This document shows, piece after piece, positions 46,266 to 57,831 of a stretch of DNA of 64,000 nt. The stretch is taken from contig NC_058341.1 in the NCBI RefSeq assembly GCF_905475395.1, positions 36,471,501 to 36,535,500 on the forward strand. Direction: 5' to 3'. The notes under the pieces are model-generated. The model was given only the letters and a program-made list of their open reading frames with translations, was not told the DNA's origin and searched no databases. The DNA comes from Chrysoperla carnea (taxonomy: Eukaryota; Arthropoda; Insecta; Neuroptera; Chrysopidae). Made by a program: the position numbers and the translations under genes. Position 1 is the stretch's first letter. Each line of letters begins with the position of its first letter.

Positions 46266-47758
46266 CATCAGTTTACATTAGGACAAAACTTTGGTGGCCA
46301 TTTTCTGCAAAATTATCAAAAATTGAGGGTTGAAAACTTGCAAGTAGCTTCAGCTAGTTTTCTTGCGAAACATTCTCGAAAAACGAAAAAAATTTCTAGA
46401 AATTAGGTACTTTTTAATTTCCAATTTCATTATGTTAACTTAAAGTAGGTATAGTTTTGAATTTTTGGCAATAAAATGAATTATAATTTTCAAATACTCC
46501 AGAAAAAGTAAAATCTTTTGCAAAAACATTATTATCAAAAAGACTATAAATAAAAATCAATTTGAATTTTTATTTATTTATTTTGAAATTAACTTCCACC
46601 CCTAAAAACAATCACCAAAGTGAGGAGTAATATTTTCCATTAAAGATCAGTTCCTATTACTTAGATTACTCATGCTGATGATGAATACATTATAGTCGAA
46701 ATACACATTTATAACAATTAATATATATAAGAATTAGGGCGGATTTGTAATTTTAAAACAAAAAAATCATTATTTTATCTTTACATTACTCTACACCAAT
46801 CATCTTAAAAGGCGCCAAAAATTCTAGATCCCATTTTTATATCACAAATACCTATAACATAAAAAATCAAGGACTTTTGACTATAGACTTACCTGGTGTG
46901 ACACCAAATTGTTTTAAAGCATAACGTTTATTCGAACAACAAATATGATAAATAAAGTGCTTGAAAATTTTGAAAAATAAAAACACAATTTCCATTACAA
47001 CAAAATTTATCGGAAAATTGATCAACACTCTGGGACACAAAAATTTTAAACATTATTTAATTGTTTGTTTAATATTATAATTACTCGGTTTATTAATTTT
47101 TAAACACATTGTATTTCATATTTAAAATTTAAAAAATAAAATTGTCTCAATTGTTGCTGTATATTTTAAATCTAAAAAAATGGAATAATCGAATTTATTC
47201 TCCGTTTTACCGGGCCTAGAATCGTTATTTTTATAAAAATATGTTAGCTAAAATGAATATACCAATTTCTGTAATAATTCATCATACATTGCAAAATTAT
47301 CAGTATTTTAGCTAATTGGAAAATAACCTTCGTGCTATAAAAAAAATAAATTATCTGTAATAATAATATAATGAAAAAAAAAAACATTGAATAAGTAATG
47401 AAAATAATGAAGATATATTAAATATTTAAAAAAAATATATTTAAAAAAACTCCTAATGTGAAAATAAATATATAAAAAATTAAATCACAAACCACGAAAA
47501 TAGTTTATCGTTAGTAATAAAACAACTTTTTAATAAGCCCGTGTAAACTAACTGAAAATCCGAACTTCACATTTTTCACTTAATAAAAAATTTTTCCCTT
47601 TTCAAATATATTCAAAAAATTCACTTTATAAATTTACAATTTACATATTTTATATCAATAAATTAATCAAAAAATGATGAATTAAAAATATATTATTACA
47701 AATTTTTGTATTGTATTTTTGTTTTAAAAGGTATTATTATATATATGTACATATATAT
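46266..47758. other. No gene seen
   Basis: Very AT-rich. The 63-codon ORF starting at 46215 is a shadow of the family A repeat. Confidence 0.45.
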
Positions 47759-48062
47759 GCTGTGAGACGTGCAATGGTCCAGGAGCTGATGCTGGGGCAG
47801 CGGCCAAGTTCACCAGGTACAACCAAGCTCTCCAGGACATCTCACACGGTTTCACTATTCCTAGCCTTGTCTAACATTGTGTTAGGTTCATAGACATTGC
47901 GACGCGTGCTCCATCTAACGAGGAGTCGGCTCATTCATATATTTTCTGATCTCCTGTGACGACTGCGCTGTGCTCTAATCGATCTTGTTTTTCTCACAGA
48001 GAAAATGTATAGGGTAAAGTACAGTATCCTGGATACAGTGTACCTTCTTACATTCTCTAGTT
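47759..48062. other. GC-richer island with two inverted repeats
   Basis: This 300-bp patch stands out from very AT-rich flanks. At 47762-47845, GTGAGA, GTCC and GAGCT on the left can pair with AGCTC, GGAC and TCTCAC on the right around a loop of about 40 nt. At 48000-48058, 'gagaaaatgta' and 'cagtatcc' pair with 'ggatacagtg' and 'tacattctc', with almost no loop. It could be a small structured RNA, an exon of an unrecognised transcript, or a decayed element. I recognise no known family. Confidence 0.3.
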
Positions 48063-50855
48063 ACTCAATCGACATTGCTATGAGATAGCAACCAGATGAA
48101 GATAAAGTTAAAGAAAGCAAGCCATGTATAGGATGATTATCCATATGCATTTGTTTTCAAAAAAAAGTAAAAATAACAGTTTTTAGTCTTTCAAAGTAAT
48201 AAATTTTGCTTTTAGTATTCATTTATTTACAAAGTGACTTGTACTTAGTGGTCTAAATCGCATCTATACCAATAAAATACTTTGTACTAAATGAAAAGCC
48301 TAATCAATGATCGTAGAGATTTGACACTTAGATAGGAGGGTGTGTTCTTTTTATGACGTAGCCATCCCATAAAATAGAATTTCCCGAAATTTTATCCCTA
48401 AGAGGGTGAAAAACGGCGGCAAAGTTTGTATGGGCCAACGTGATTCCTTGGTCCAATCTACTTCAAATTTTTCATAAGCATTCTTTAACAAAATTGATTG
48501 AAGTTTTGTATGTATTTAAAATTCAAGTTAATAACTGGGATAACTGCTAGTGTTACCTAAATCTTTACTTATTGGTGGGTATTTTGCCATGTTACATTTT
48601 AATAACGTTAAAGTTCGAAGTGATTAAGCATAAAAATAAAAAACCGCCTTGTACCTTGGGTCAAACATCGTGCTATATCCATGCGTAATAAAAGTGGCCA
48701 AAAGGAAGGCTCATAAACCTCGAACCAAAAAAAACCAGTTGAGAATGGCAATAAGGGAAACTTCCAGATTTTCAACGTTTCAATCACATAAATTTTATGA
48801 TAATATTCTGTAGAGTGAACTGTTAATATTACACTTTGAAAAGATTGTCTCTAAGTACCATTGGTGGGAGTGATTTAAGATACATTACGGTGTGATTCAA
48901 AATACATTATGATATTTTACCTTGGATCATCATTTTGTTTGACTTTGTTTTTTTAATACAAGGTATGTAGGAATATAAAGAGACACAATTATCAGGTTAT
49001 TATATTTTGAAAACAGTTAAATGTAAATTTTGATCCCTGGTACTACACTCTCCTCTATTTATTACAACCACCATAGGAAAAACATATTATTATTATTAAA
49101 AACTTATTTCAATATTTTTTTTTATAATCAGAATAATTTCATTGAGCGTATTTTTTTTACTATTGATAAGGATAGAGTTTTGAAAAGGCCATTTTATCAA
49201 TACTTGAAGGATAAATTATTTTTTAACTCAAATTATACAAATGACTTGCACATATCCTGGCACAATTGAAATATATGTGCTTGGATTGTTTCATTCAAAA
49301 ACATGCTAACAAATAAAATGCTTCTGAAAATGAGCAACTCCCAGCACATTTTTTAAAAGCTTTAATCATTCTTCTTGTAAAATTTAAAATTCAATTTTCA
49401 TTTTAATTGGAACAAATTTCCCGCAAAATTTAAATACTTTGTTATTTTGATGGTTCGACTTTTTCCGAAAAAAGTCGAACATGAATGGGAGTATTTTTCC
49501 AGACCCAGATTTGCGCTTAGTCTCTATATAACTGTTTGCTTGGCAAATATTTCTGCTTTATCTACTCAATGGTGAATTTAGAAGGACACATAAGCACATA
49601 CGTCCTGCAAAATACCCAGTTTAAATATGATCGCGACAATATTCTTACTAAATATATGTGGAAAAGATAAGTTTTTTGTTGTACTAAAAAAAGTAAGAAT
49701 TATTTCCTCTTGATCATATTTCATATATTACTGAACTAAAACGCCTTAATTTTTACATAGAATCATACATGAGTGAATCTTGGGAAAAATTATTTTTTAC
49801 TTTTTAGTGTACCTTAATACATATTATAAATTATCAAATAAAATACTTTTGAAAACTTTTAAATAAAAATTGGCAAATAGTAAGTGCCCAAAACCTATTA
49901 TGACCAAAACCTTCTCACCTGTGTATAAAATATAAAATAAATTGAAGTAAGAAATTCCAAGAGAAAGGGTAGACTTTTTTGTCCGATAACATTTTTATCT
50001 TAACACAAAATTACATTAAAAATTCAAATAATTTTAATATATAAATAAAAAATGAATCATTAATATCAGATTGAATAAATTGTATAACAATAATGCAAAA
50101 TTGATAAATTTGAATTTCTATGTATTGGAAGTTTCGATTGTTGTTAAATTTAAGTGCAAGTACTGCCATCTGTTGAATCTTACAAATAGGTTTACAATAA
50201 AAAAATATTTTAAAAATATATAATTTGTACCACAGAGAAAAACTTATTTATGTTTTAGTTATTGTAATGATAATTATTTTTATAATTTTCTGTAAAATTA
50301 TATTTAAAAGCATATTACTTTTATCTTGATAAAAAATCTCAAAATTTTTTTAGATTGTATTTGACTTATTTGTTATTTTTATATCTTTCATGAAACATGT
50401 AAAATAAATCATTAATTGATTAAATAATTATTTTTGAACAGTTCCGATGTAAAATAAATTTGGCATATATTTTACAATTTATGTATAAAAGTAAAATTTC
50501 TCGAAAATACTATAAATTTCTAGAATTTTCTACCCCATAAAAAAGAAATGAAATAGTATACTCAAAATCCGCAAGTAGGTTATAGCGCTACTTTACATTA
50601 ACGTTTTGACCGTCTCTGGAACACTACAGCACGAGTTTAGATTAATCTAGAAAGCAAAATTGAAATTAAACTATTACAAGAAGTTATATAAAAAAGTTTT
50701 ATAAAAGAAATAACATTGGAAATTATTTAAAGTTTTAATATTTATTTATTTTTTTTCAAGAGAATAAATTAACAGGTGCTTATTTAATCAACATTTTACA
50801 AGATCATTGGGTGAATGTCAAGTTTAAAATAAAGTGTATAATTTTAGGCTGAAAA
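48063..50855. other. Intergenic region upstream of AHSA1
   Basis: AT-rich. Contains repeat-like text near 48340-48480 and a 79-codon low-complexity ORF at 49030. Just before the AHSA1 ATG the sequence 'gtgtataattttag' could be a splice acceptor, so a 5' untranslated exon may lie here. I could not identify it or a promoter. Confidence 0.4.
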
Positions 50856-53159
50856 ATGGCTAAATGGGGTGAAGGCGATCCTCGATGGATTGTGGAAGAA
50901 CGTCCGGATGCTACAAATGTTAATAATTGGCATTGGACAGAGAGAAATGCGAGTTCTTGGTCAATAGATCGTCTTAAAGAATTATTTAAAAATTTGAAAG
51001 TTGATTCTGATGTAGGTGATCTTAAAATTGTAGAGTCTGAAAAATGTGATGGCGAAGCTTCAGCAAATAATCGAAAAGGAAAATTAATCTTCTTTTATGA
51101 ATGGAATCTAGTTTTAAAATGGGAAGGAAAATTATTAGGTGGATCGGGGGATTTAGTTGAAGGGAAAGTAACGATACCGAATTTATCAGAAGAAAATGAT
51201 ATTTCAGAAGTTGAGGTCAGTATGAAATTTTTTATATATAATTTTAAATTTTTATATTTACAAGTCACTATTTGATTACAGATCACAATTACGCTTAATT
51301 CGACATCCGAGGAAGGGGAAATTTTAAAAGCAGTTATGCACAATGTAGGAAGAGATTTAATTAGAAAACAATTATCAGTTTATGTGCTAGGTTTACGGGA
51401 AGAATTTAGTAAAGGAATGATTTTACCAAAGAAGGAAGACGTTAAGCCTGATTGTATTAATAATCTTTCCAGTGGTTTTAACTCAAAAATTAGTATGAAT
51501 ACAGTTCAAACTAAATCGGCTGCCAAGGAAAAAGAAGTAAAAACGAATGTAAGTTAAATTTGATAGTTGCTTAAATATTACCTTCTATTCGAAACATTTT
51601 GTCGAAAACTTAATAATGGAACAATTTAGCAGAATGTTTTTAAATATTTGTTGAATCGAATGTTTTATTGTTGAAAATGATCGATCCAAGTGGTATGTGA
51701 CTACTAATTACAGTTGCGAAATAAAGCGTTCGAAAATGTAATCCAATAAAACATAACTCTTGCTTTTTATCGAATTTGCTCGAATTCTAACTGAATTTAA
51801 CATACTTTATAGCTTGAAAACTGAAAATATCTTTGTAACCCCTAATTTTGCCACATCTTATTGCCAAAAATCTTGTTTCTAGAAAATTAAAGTCGTTAAA
51901 TCTAAATTTTCTTGTAATCAGATACCAACGACGGATTTTGAATTAACTCAAAAATTCCAATGTCCTGGAGTTGACTTATATAATGCATTAACGGATCGTG
52001 GAATGGTAAATGCATGGACTCGGGGGGCTGTTGAACAAATTGAACCAAAACCTGGTGGTCAGTTCTCATTATTTGGTAATAATATCGTTGGTGAATTTGT
52101 GGAATTAGACCCGCCTAATAAAATTGTACAAAAATGGCGATATAAACAATGGCCTGCTGGACATTTTTCAACTGTTACATTGAAATTAAAAGATAAGGTA
52201 TGTATTAGAATACGGTAATTGCCTGATGTCGATTTCAATGTATCTTTCGTTAAAAGACAAGTTCAGAATTAAAAATGAAATAATTTTATCTATATTTTTC
52301 TTCTAAAACAACTTTTGATACGTAGTCATAGTCTATTCTATTTGTACATTTAAATCCTTCATATTTTTATAGTTTGTGATGTTATCCAAAAATTGATTTC
52401 GAAGGATGATTTGGCTTGATAAAAAACTATTTGCAATCATTATTTTGTGTCTCTTGTATTTTGAGCCTAAATAGCCGAGCGGTCTAAGACGTTTGTCTTT
52501 GACTGTTTGTCTATTTAGACTTAGGTTGCGTTGTCGTCGCTTAGAAAAGAACGAAGTAACCGACTCCACCCACATCAAAAATGTAATTGTAAATATGTTT
52601 GTAATTAAATAAATAAAGATTAACAAATAATGATGTGGGTGGCCTCTGTTATAGGCGTATATGTTAGAGAAACGGAGGTTAAACTCTATTATTATTATTA
52701 TTATTATTTTGTGTCACATGTCAGTTAAGTTAGTTTTGATGGTCATGGCAACAAAAATGCCGCAAAACTTCAGAAATTTTTTCATTTATTTGTATGTTCC
52801 AATCAGCACGCTTATATTAGCTTCGCCTGTATGTAACTCTAAAATCATGCCCATGCATATGACATCGTCATTTATTATACTACCGATAACCATACGATAT
52901 ACATATATATACTTAGAACAAGCAATAAGAATGTTTTTTAGTTTTTTAAATTATATTCTATTTTTGGTACTTGTTGCATTATTACAGGATGTAAAAACTG
53001 GGAAATTTTTTTTTTCAGGGTGATCATACCGAATTAGTTATGAACCAAGTTGGTGTCCCAAAAACAGAACATGATGTCACGATACAAAATTGGCAACAGT
53101 ATTATTGGGAATCCATTCAACGCACCTTCGGGTGGGGTGCATTTTTTGACTATACATAA
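50856..53159 (+). CDS. AHSA1: Activator of Hsp90 ATPase (AHSA1/Aha1), 4 exons
   Basis: Exons 50856-51215, 51282-51548, 51922-52197 and 53019-53159 give about 347 residues (human about 338). All junctions are GT-AG and keep phase 0. The protein stimulates Hsp90 ATP hydrolysis in the cytosol, aiding client folding. The N-terminal Aha1_N domain (about 20-165) carries the conserved NVNNWHW motif at 21-27 and the RKGKLIFFYEW strand. The C-terminal AHSA1/START-like domain spans about 215-340 (from IPTTDFELTQKF to the terminal FGWGAFFDYT), with RYKQWPAGHFSTVTL matching the family. Exon 3 could instead begin at 51883, adding 13 in-frame codons to the linker. Intron 3 carries a SINE (52452-52702). Poly(A) signals AATAAA lie at 53170 and 53208. 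Identification is by family knowledge and is very clear. Confidence 0.93.
52452..52702 (+). mobile_element. SINE family 1, complete copy in AHSA1 intron 3
   Basis: Flanked by a 13-bp direct repeat, attattttgtgtc (52439-52451 and 52703-52715). The head 'gcctaaatagccgagcggtc' followed by 'taagacg' resembles the A box of a Ser/Leu-type tRNA. A decayed B box may be 'aggttgcgttgtc'. The body has 'gaagtaaccgactccaccca' and 'ggtggcctctgttataggcg', and the tail is (ATT)n. It is the only copy in the window with its tRNA-like head, and it is sense to the host gene. The 120-codon ORF that crosses its tail is not coding. Confidence 0.8.
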
Positions 53160-54736
53160 ACAAATAGTTAATAAAACTTAGTGCAAAAAATTATATTTAA
53201 ATAGTTCAATAAAATCATGTGTGGAAATATTTCAATTTGCCAATACTAAAAAAATATTTCTCACATAATAATTTGTTCAATTGTAAAAAAATATAATAAA
53301 CAAAAAATCACACGCTACTACTTAATTCTTATAATCTTATTACGAATATAATTTTTTAATTTAAAACACAACATATTTAAAATGAACTATATACCTCCAT
53401 CTTTATCTTGCATAATGTAAAAAATTATCGTAAACATTTTTTTAAATTGAAAAATAATTTTTATCGATAATAATTGTTTACATAATTGTGCTTTTTGTAT
53501 TATGTATCGATATTTTTAGATTTAAATAAAGTTTAAAACTTACGATTTTTTTATTTTAAATTCAGTTGATATTTCTCCCAAACGTAGACTTTGGAACATT
53601 TTCAGTGGGTCGATTAAATTGGAATTCTGTTAATCTACGGTTATTTTGTTATATTTGTGACGTATTGAATAGTTTCCCTACCTTCCCTAACATTCTTGGT
53701 AAAGAAACGTAATACATATTTATATAAAAACGCTCAGAGTGGTCCAATCAGAAAAGTCGCCACATTTAACGTGCGCAGGAATTATCCAAGAATGGTTTCA
53801 AACTTTTGTTCGTCATATTAGGCCATAAAGTCAATAAAAACAAGAAACTCTTCGAGTAAGAAAACATTTTATTAGGTTAAAATGTGGTATTCAGTCTATT
53901 TTTCATTGAGTTAATTTTCCGTAGTATAGAAAGAAAACTTTTCCAAAACTCTGTTCGCATCGACCTCTACACCGCAATGTATATGTGATTGGAGTGACGC
54001 TAAACCGTTTAACCAATCTTCGGACATTTTCAATGTTTTGAGACGACGCATTCGAATTTGAGAAGAAGCATTCATTCGTTGCTATTACAGGCAAAATTTC
54101 CAGAACGCGATGGATTTAGTATATTTTGAAACGCATCTTCATTGCAAATATCGAATGCTTTTTTTGCAAAATTGAAGAGAATGATCAAAGAGCTGAGTCT
54201 TAATCAAAATTTTCCATTTTGTTGGAAAAGAGACAAGCAAAATTTGATAAAATATTGCGATGATTCAAAAATCGATCCTGAAAATGTGTCAGAAATAAAT
54301 CGATGCACGGTATATAAATTGTGATCCTTGTGACATGAGCTTTGGTTTCCGCAATTCCATGTCGAGTTTTACTTAGACATGATTTCAGTGGCATAAAAAA
54401 TCATACGCGAGTACCACGAGTAGAACAACTTGGATTTTGAAACGCCTCCAATGACACGCAATAGAAGGTGGAAAAGGCACGAAAATTTAAGAGAATGAAA
54501 AGTGAGGACTTTATTTTTGGTTCAAATTAGACGATAAAATTACAAGATTATTCCCTCAATCGTTGACCAATACCATTGAATGACAATTCTAATTTATTAC
54601 ATTGTAAATATGAACGCTTCAAGCTTAAAATTAATTTTTTACTTATGTTTTAATTATTGTGAAATCGGTTATATTTAATAAAAAGTAAGTAAGTACAAAC
54701 CAATTTATTTATTTAAAAAAAAAAAAATGAATATTA
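53160..54736. other. Convergent intergenic region between AHSA1 and PSMG1
   Basis: Holds the AHSA1 3' end and, on the minus strand, the PSMG1 poly(A) signal (complement 54704-54709). Overlapping 60-64-codon ORFs on both strands at 53903-54394 are not recognised. 'gaacgcgatggatttag' near 54102 matches the 4207 tandem repeat. Confidence 0.45.
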
Positions 54737-56696
54737 TTACAGATAAAGATTAGACTCATTTTTTGGTACTCCAGCTGTGTATGGTACCGTTTTTATATTA
54801 AGTTTATTCAATAAACTCAATAATGGTTCTGCCGTTGTACTGTCCAATTCTATTTGATCCAGATAGCATATAAATATGGTACCTGGTTTGTCAATATGAA
54901 GTCGATAAGAAATTACTGAAACCAAAAACAGTTACATACATTAATTTTTTCGATTTTAGGTAAATTTTTCCAAGCACTTACCAGCTGCTAATTTTCCTGT
55001 AATAATATTTGGCTGTTCTAATATAGGGACTGGCAATTTGTCCATTAATTCATTGGAATTTGATACTTGTAACATTCGCAACAAAATTGCTGGTTTTTCT
55101 TGACTCAATCGTGTTAAATATTCAACCATTTTTTGGGTTAAAAAGCAAACTACTTGTTTTGAATTTTCAATCCACGGTCTTATTGATTCTATTACCTAAA
55201 AATAGACCTAACAATTGAGAAAAGGTACGCAATTTTCTAACCAGAACAGGGTGCTCAAAACAATCGTATTATAAGAGCAGGGTGATGTAGATGATAAAGT
55301 TTTAAAAAATTTCTCTACAGTTTTTGGATCCGATATACCATTAACGAGGCATAGCTTCGTTAATTTTCATTAAGTTGATCTTCATGCCCTCTGAAAGCCA
55401 ACGTGAAATTCAAGGTTATTACCAAATTTCGTACTTCAAATCAAACAACTTTTACATTGCTTATTTTCCTCTAAAACCCTGGATCTGGAAACTCTGAAAC
55501 GAGTTCAATAATAATGGAACTTTCTGTAAATAGTCTGATACATTTATAAATTGTGCGGTTTAATCTCCTCTCCTTAAACATGTCTCTTCAGGCACCGAGT
55601 TTATGATTCTAAGGAATCTGAGATCTGGTAGCTACTTATAAGATTGAAGGGGATGGCGAAGAAACGAGTCATATTAAAAATTAAAAGCCTTCTAATTAGG
55701 GCTGCCAGATTGTATGATCGGATACAAAAAGTGTATAATATGGTTATTTTATGTATCCAGTTTCTATAGCAGATTGCCCCGTATAATTGGATACAAAAAT
55801 AAAAATTAAAAGTAGTAAATTTTGTGAGAGTTAAAATACCGATTATTTGAGATAACGAGAGATCGAACATTTCTTAATCGTAGATGGCGTGATGCGCTTG
55901 GCCCTCTTTCGAAAAATATTCTAATCGAAATTGGCGCTCTCTGAGTAATATTCGTTAGCATTACAAGTAAACGTAAAAGTGACTTTTTATCCCAGCGCCA
56001 CTTGCTACTGGAACTGTTTACAGACTATTTTTTAACAATTTTGTCGCTTTGTATAATGAGATTTGATTCTCTATAATTTCAGTGACCGAGCGGTATAAAA
56101 AAGTTGGCTCTTCTGGCAGCCCTGCTTGTAGTAAAAACTTGGTGGACTTATTCATACGTTCAAATTTTAAGAATAAATTTTCATACTAAGATAATTTAAC
56201 GATAAATATAAAGAAAATGGAAATACCTCATTCAATCAAAGATGCTCTAGGAAAATTAGTATCAAAACTTTATAAATAAAAATAAAATCAAATTAATTTT
56301 AATATTAATTACCTCAGCATCATTATAACGATTCGAATTTCCAAACAAACAAACATATTTGTTCAAACTTTCTTGTTCGTTATTCAAAGAGATTTGATAA
56401 ATTTCCACACCAATCTCTTGACATGTACAAACTTTTCTGGCATTATTTAATACTGATTTTCGAAACAAATCTAATGAAGATTTGCCTTCAGCGCATAGTA
56501 GAAGCGATATCGTATTTGGTGGTTCATTTAAGCCTTCCCATTTTAAACTACAATGATTATAACAAATTAGCAATTTTTGTTTAGGTTAGATTTGAATAGA
56601 TACTACTAACTCAATTGTTGGTACAACATCTAAATCCTCTTCGAAATCACATAAAGCTCGGCTGCTTGGTTCGATAATTTCACCAAAAAGAGTCAT
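54737..56696 (-). CDS. PSMG1: Proteasome assembly chaperone 1 (PAC1), 4 exons
   Basis: Minus-strand exons 56611-56696, 56313-56547, 54982-55195 and 54737-54915 give 237 residues. The phases are 2, 0 and 1 at the three junctions, all GT-AG. PAC1 pairs with PAC2 and guides assembly of the 20S proteasome alpha ring. Matches to the family are the start MTLFGEIIEPSSRALCDFEE (human starts with a similar FFGEVV block), LEQPNIITGKLAAVISYRL, PGTIFICYLDQIELDSTTAE, and the C-terminus NESNLYL. The last three residues, LYL, fit the HbYX motif with which the chaperone docks in alpha-ring pockets. The protein is shorter than human PAC1 (288), mainly in the N-terminal acidic region. Intron 2 (about 1.1 kb) holds repeat-like DNA and an 89-codon ORF that is not part of the gene. 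The gene lies tandem to TMEM39, 1.1 kb downstream of it. Confidence 0.87.
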
Positions 56697-57831
56697 TTTT
56701 AACTTTTTATAACACAATTATCATGACTATGTAAAAATTGCAAATTGTTTTTATTGGTTTCCGGCAGTTTAGACTTAGACAAAAAATGACATGAAAATTG
56801 ACACTTGTGAATTTAGGTTTGTGGTAGTTGTAACAATGTCATGAAAATATAAATTTTAAATCAATAATTTTTATGCTGCCTAGATTAGTTTTCTAATGAT
56901 TTTATTTTTATAAAGAATAATTTTTGCTCAAACTCTAGCAATAAGAAAAAAAATTTCCCGAGAAAAATGTACAGTTGGTTGGAAATGGAAGATTTAACTC
57001 TGGAAATTGTGACCCAAAACATTTAAAAATCAGGTCCTTTTGACGATTTCCCGTGTAGTTCCAGACAATAGATCTTATATAGATGGATTATTTGGTGTAA
57101 TTGGAACTCAAAAAACAACCCAACTCATTTGTTAATGATTGAGTATTTGTCGAGATGTCTCCAAAATTTGGGCGATATATACACAAAACTTATCACTTAA
57201 TCTTTAAATGAATTCGATTTTTGGGTCAAAATTATCTTATATACCTAAAATTTCAGAATACAATTTTTTGATTATCTCGTTTTATTTCCCTTAGAAAATC
57301 CAAAAATCGATATAATTTTTTGGCTCCGATTGAGATAAAAATTATTTTCTACAATTAGACCAAGAAATGTTTGTTTACGATTGGGCGTGTAGTTTCTGAG
57401 ATATCGCCGAAACTCCTATTCGAAGGGTGATACGCCGGAACTTTTTCAGTCAATATTCCAGAAACTTTTATGTTTAATAGCAAAATGAACAAGATTTTCG
57501 CGTTTTTATCTTTTTTTTAAGTAAACTTATGTTCCAGTGTTAGTAGGCTACAAAGAAATCTAAAAAAGTAGGTAAATGAAAAGCTCTAAATTATTAAGTA
57601 TTCAAAAGATAATCATGACCAATTCATATTACCTCTCCCCCTCCCAAATTCTCACTTGCTTCAACAAGTACTTTTTTATCAAAAAATTTTTATTTTTAGC
57701 GTTTCACTTCGTCCTAAAAAACTGAAATATCAAAAACATTTCAAATTTATACAAATAAAAAAAACTGGATTTATAATAAAAACAAATACGATTATTAGTT
57801 GATTTTTTTATTAAAAAAGAATAATTTATCT
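56697..57831. other. Intergenic region between TMEM39 and PSMG1
   Basis: AT-rich. Presumably holds the PSMG1 promoter, which I could not define. The TMEM39 poly(A) signal is at complement(57807-57812), about 20 nt after its stop. Confidence 0.5.

Noticed and set aside
48000-48060. Canonical microRNA precursor
   Set aside because: The arms pair but leave a loop of about three bases and contain several bulges, which does not fit normal processing. No known microRNA sequence is recognised.
1-50855. Defence island, biosynthetic cluster or other new multi-gene system
   Set aside because: I looked on both strands for linked ORFs, conserved spacing and RNA-protein pairs. Apart from transposable elements no coding genes are supported here.
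52661-53023. 120-codon ORF between AHSA1 exons 3 and 4
   Set aside because: It starts in the SINE tail, is hydrophobic low-complexity translation of AT-rich intron, and ends where AHSA1 exon 4 begins in another frame.
53903-54394. Possible transposase remnant downstream of AHSA1
   Set aside because: Sequence such as 'caggaattatccaagaatgg' looked coding-like, but no frame gives a recognisable transposase motif and stops are frequent.
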